Origin: an uncultured Desulfobacterales bacterium
GTDB lineage: Bacteria; Desulfobacterota; Desulfobacteria; Desulfobacterales; UBA11574
Length of the DNA: 6,837 nt
Reading direction: 5' to 3'
Assembly: GCA_937925895.1 (NCBI GenBank)
Contig: CALANC010000041.1
Span: forward strand, 1-6,837
The position numbers and the translations under genes were made by a program. The notes beneath the pieces were generated by a model. That model searched no databases. It was not told the DNA's origin and saw only the letters and a program-made list of their open reading frames with translations. Shown here piece by piece: positions 5,914 to 6,837 of the stretch; position 1 is the first letter of the stretch; every line of letters begins with the position of its first letter.

Positions 5914-6837
5914 TCAATCGAGCAGCTGCCAGCCACCCTTCGTGGCCTTTATCATGACGATATCTTCCATGGACAGGCCATTGTGGTCTTGGGGGCTGAT
6001 GTTGTAAATGCCGCTTATGCCCACATAATTCTTGGTATTCTCTATGGCATCTCTTATCTTTTCTCTGTCAGGTCCCACTTTCTTTATTGCTTCCACAACG
6101 ATGAATGCTGCATCCGCTCCATAAGCGACCATGGTGCCAGGCTCTCGATTGAATTTTTCTTTATACGCCTTAACATATGCAACAATCTTCTTTTTTTGTA
6201 TATCGGTATCAGAAAGTTGAGGGCCGACAACGATCTTGGTAGAAGGCATCATCACACCTTCACCAGCCTCTCCGGCGACCTTCCAAAAAATAGGATCTCC
6301 GGCACCGTGACATTCAAACAACGGAGCAAGAATCCCCAATTGTTTGATGTTTTTAGCTATGATGCCCATGGCGGGACCTACAGTCCAGGCGATGATCCCG
6401 TCTACACCCTTGGAGTTGATTCGAGTCAACTGGGCGGTCATGTCTATGTCCTTGGGTTGAAAGGCCTCTTGGACGACGATCTGTATGCCGTATTTCGGTG
6501 CCTGAACCATTACATTCTTAAGCCCGTCCTTGCCAAACCCTTCGTTGGAATAGAGAAATCCGATTTTTTTTATACCCTGGCGCTGCATGTATTGGCAGAT
6601 CTTGCCCAGTGCATCTGCAGCCTTGTAGGGTGATTTAAATGTCCATTTCGGCAGAGAGGTGGGATCTTTTTTATCGAGTGGTGCCTTAAGAATGACATCT
6701 CCCCCCGAATGCATGAAAGTGGGAATCTTTTCTTTTTCAATAAATCCTCTCATCGCCATGGCCGTTCCCGTGAGTGTGGGTCCAATAATGGCCACCACGT
6801 CTTCAGCCTCTAATACCTTTTTTAGAGCCATAACCGC
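5914..6837 (-). CDS. Liv-type periplasmic substrate-binding protein (5' end beyond the window)
   Basis: This is the extracytoplasmic receptor that would deliver substrate to LivH/LivM. The 307 visible residues are the C-terminal three quarters of a type-1 periplasmic-binding protein (Peripla_BP_6, LivJ/LivK-like). Motifs are VVAIIGPTLTG (14-24), GFLYSNEGFGKDG (93-105) at the domain crossover, then VDGIIAW (145-151), VAYGADAAFIVVEAI (237-251) and a GISGIYNISPQDHNG (273-287) segment before the end GGWQLLD. The frame is open to the window edge (GCG GTT before the first ATG at 6831), so 6831 is not the real start. The signal peptide and roughly the first 80-100 residues are missing. Members of this family bind leucine-type amino acids, aromatic acids, amides or urea; the ligand cannot be told from this fragment. 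Confidence 0.93.
   Translation of the reverse strand, partial: AVMALKKVLEAEDVVAIIGPTLTGTAMAMRGFIEKEKIPTFMHSGGDVILKAPLDKKDPTSLPKWTFKSPYKAADALGKICQYMQRQGIKKIGFLYSNEGFGKDGLKNVMVQAPKYGIQIVVQEAFQPKDIDMTAQLTRINSKGVDGIIAWTVGPAMGIIAKNIKQLGILAPLFECHGAGDPIFWKVAGEAGEGVMMPSTKIVVGPQLSDTDIQKKKIVAYVKAYKEKFNREPGTMVAYGADAAFIVVEAIKKVGPDREKIRDAIENTKNYVGISGIYNISPQDHNGLSMEDIVMIKATKGGWQLLD

Noticed and set aside
5827..6633. 268-codon open frame on the plus strand
   Set aside because: It is antisense to the binding-protein gene, whose motifs are clear on the minus strand. Its translation is rich in His, Cys and Tyr with no family features, typical of a shadow frame.

Overview
This is a bacterial chromosomal window with no rRNA, tRNA, CRISPR array or transposase gene. 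Base composition looks moderate (by eye, low to mid 40s % GC). The gene families and their mixture recall anaerobic Desulfobacterota-type genomes. That placement is an impression from family resemblance and has not been tested.

Layout: (1) Positions 1-616 carry no convincing protein gene but are rich in structure. They hold an 87-nt nested palindrome (6-92), a small GC-rich hairpin (about 120-151), a pair of ~36-nt inverted repeats (202-238 and 391-426) bracketing about 150 bp that looks like a small non-autonomous element, a nested hairpin (480-517) and a weak candidate promoter (540-569). (2) Positions 617-3748 on the + strand are a tightly packed three-gene operon: an M20-type metallohydrolase-like protein whose catalytic Glu-Glu pair is missing, then (8-bp overlap) a clear GT81 glucosyl-3-phosphoglycerate synthase (GpgS), then (2-bp gap) a complete MoaA GTP 3',8-cyclase. 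(3) Positions 3749-3922 form a convergent intergenic region with a perfect 10-bp GC-rich inverted repeat and a T-rich tract on the minus-strand side. (4) Positions 3923-6837 on the - strand are part of a branched-chain amino acid (Liv/HAAT) type ABC importer. In transcription order they are a substrate-binding protein (5' end outside the window), LivH permease and LivM permease. No ATPase gene (livG/livF) follows livM, so the ATPases must lie upstream of the binding protein or elsewhere.

How the genes fit together: the liv genes form one importer for a hydrophobic or branched amino acid or a similar small acid. The + strand operon is odd. GpgS makes glucosyl-3-phosphoglycerate, the precursor of the compatible solute glucosylglycerate, from an NDP-glucose donor and 3-phosphoglycerate. 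MoaA starts molybdenum cofactor synthesis, and the first gene is an apparently inactivated M20 hydrolase. No phosphatase (GpgP) and no other molybdopterin gene is visible. Their shared purpose is not obvious. The M20-like/gpgS pair, translationally overlapped, is the most interesting unexplained association in the window.
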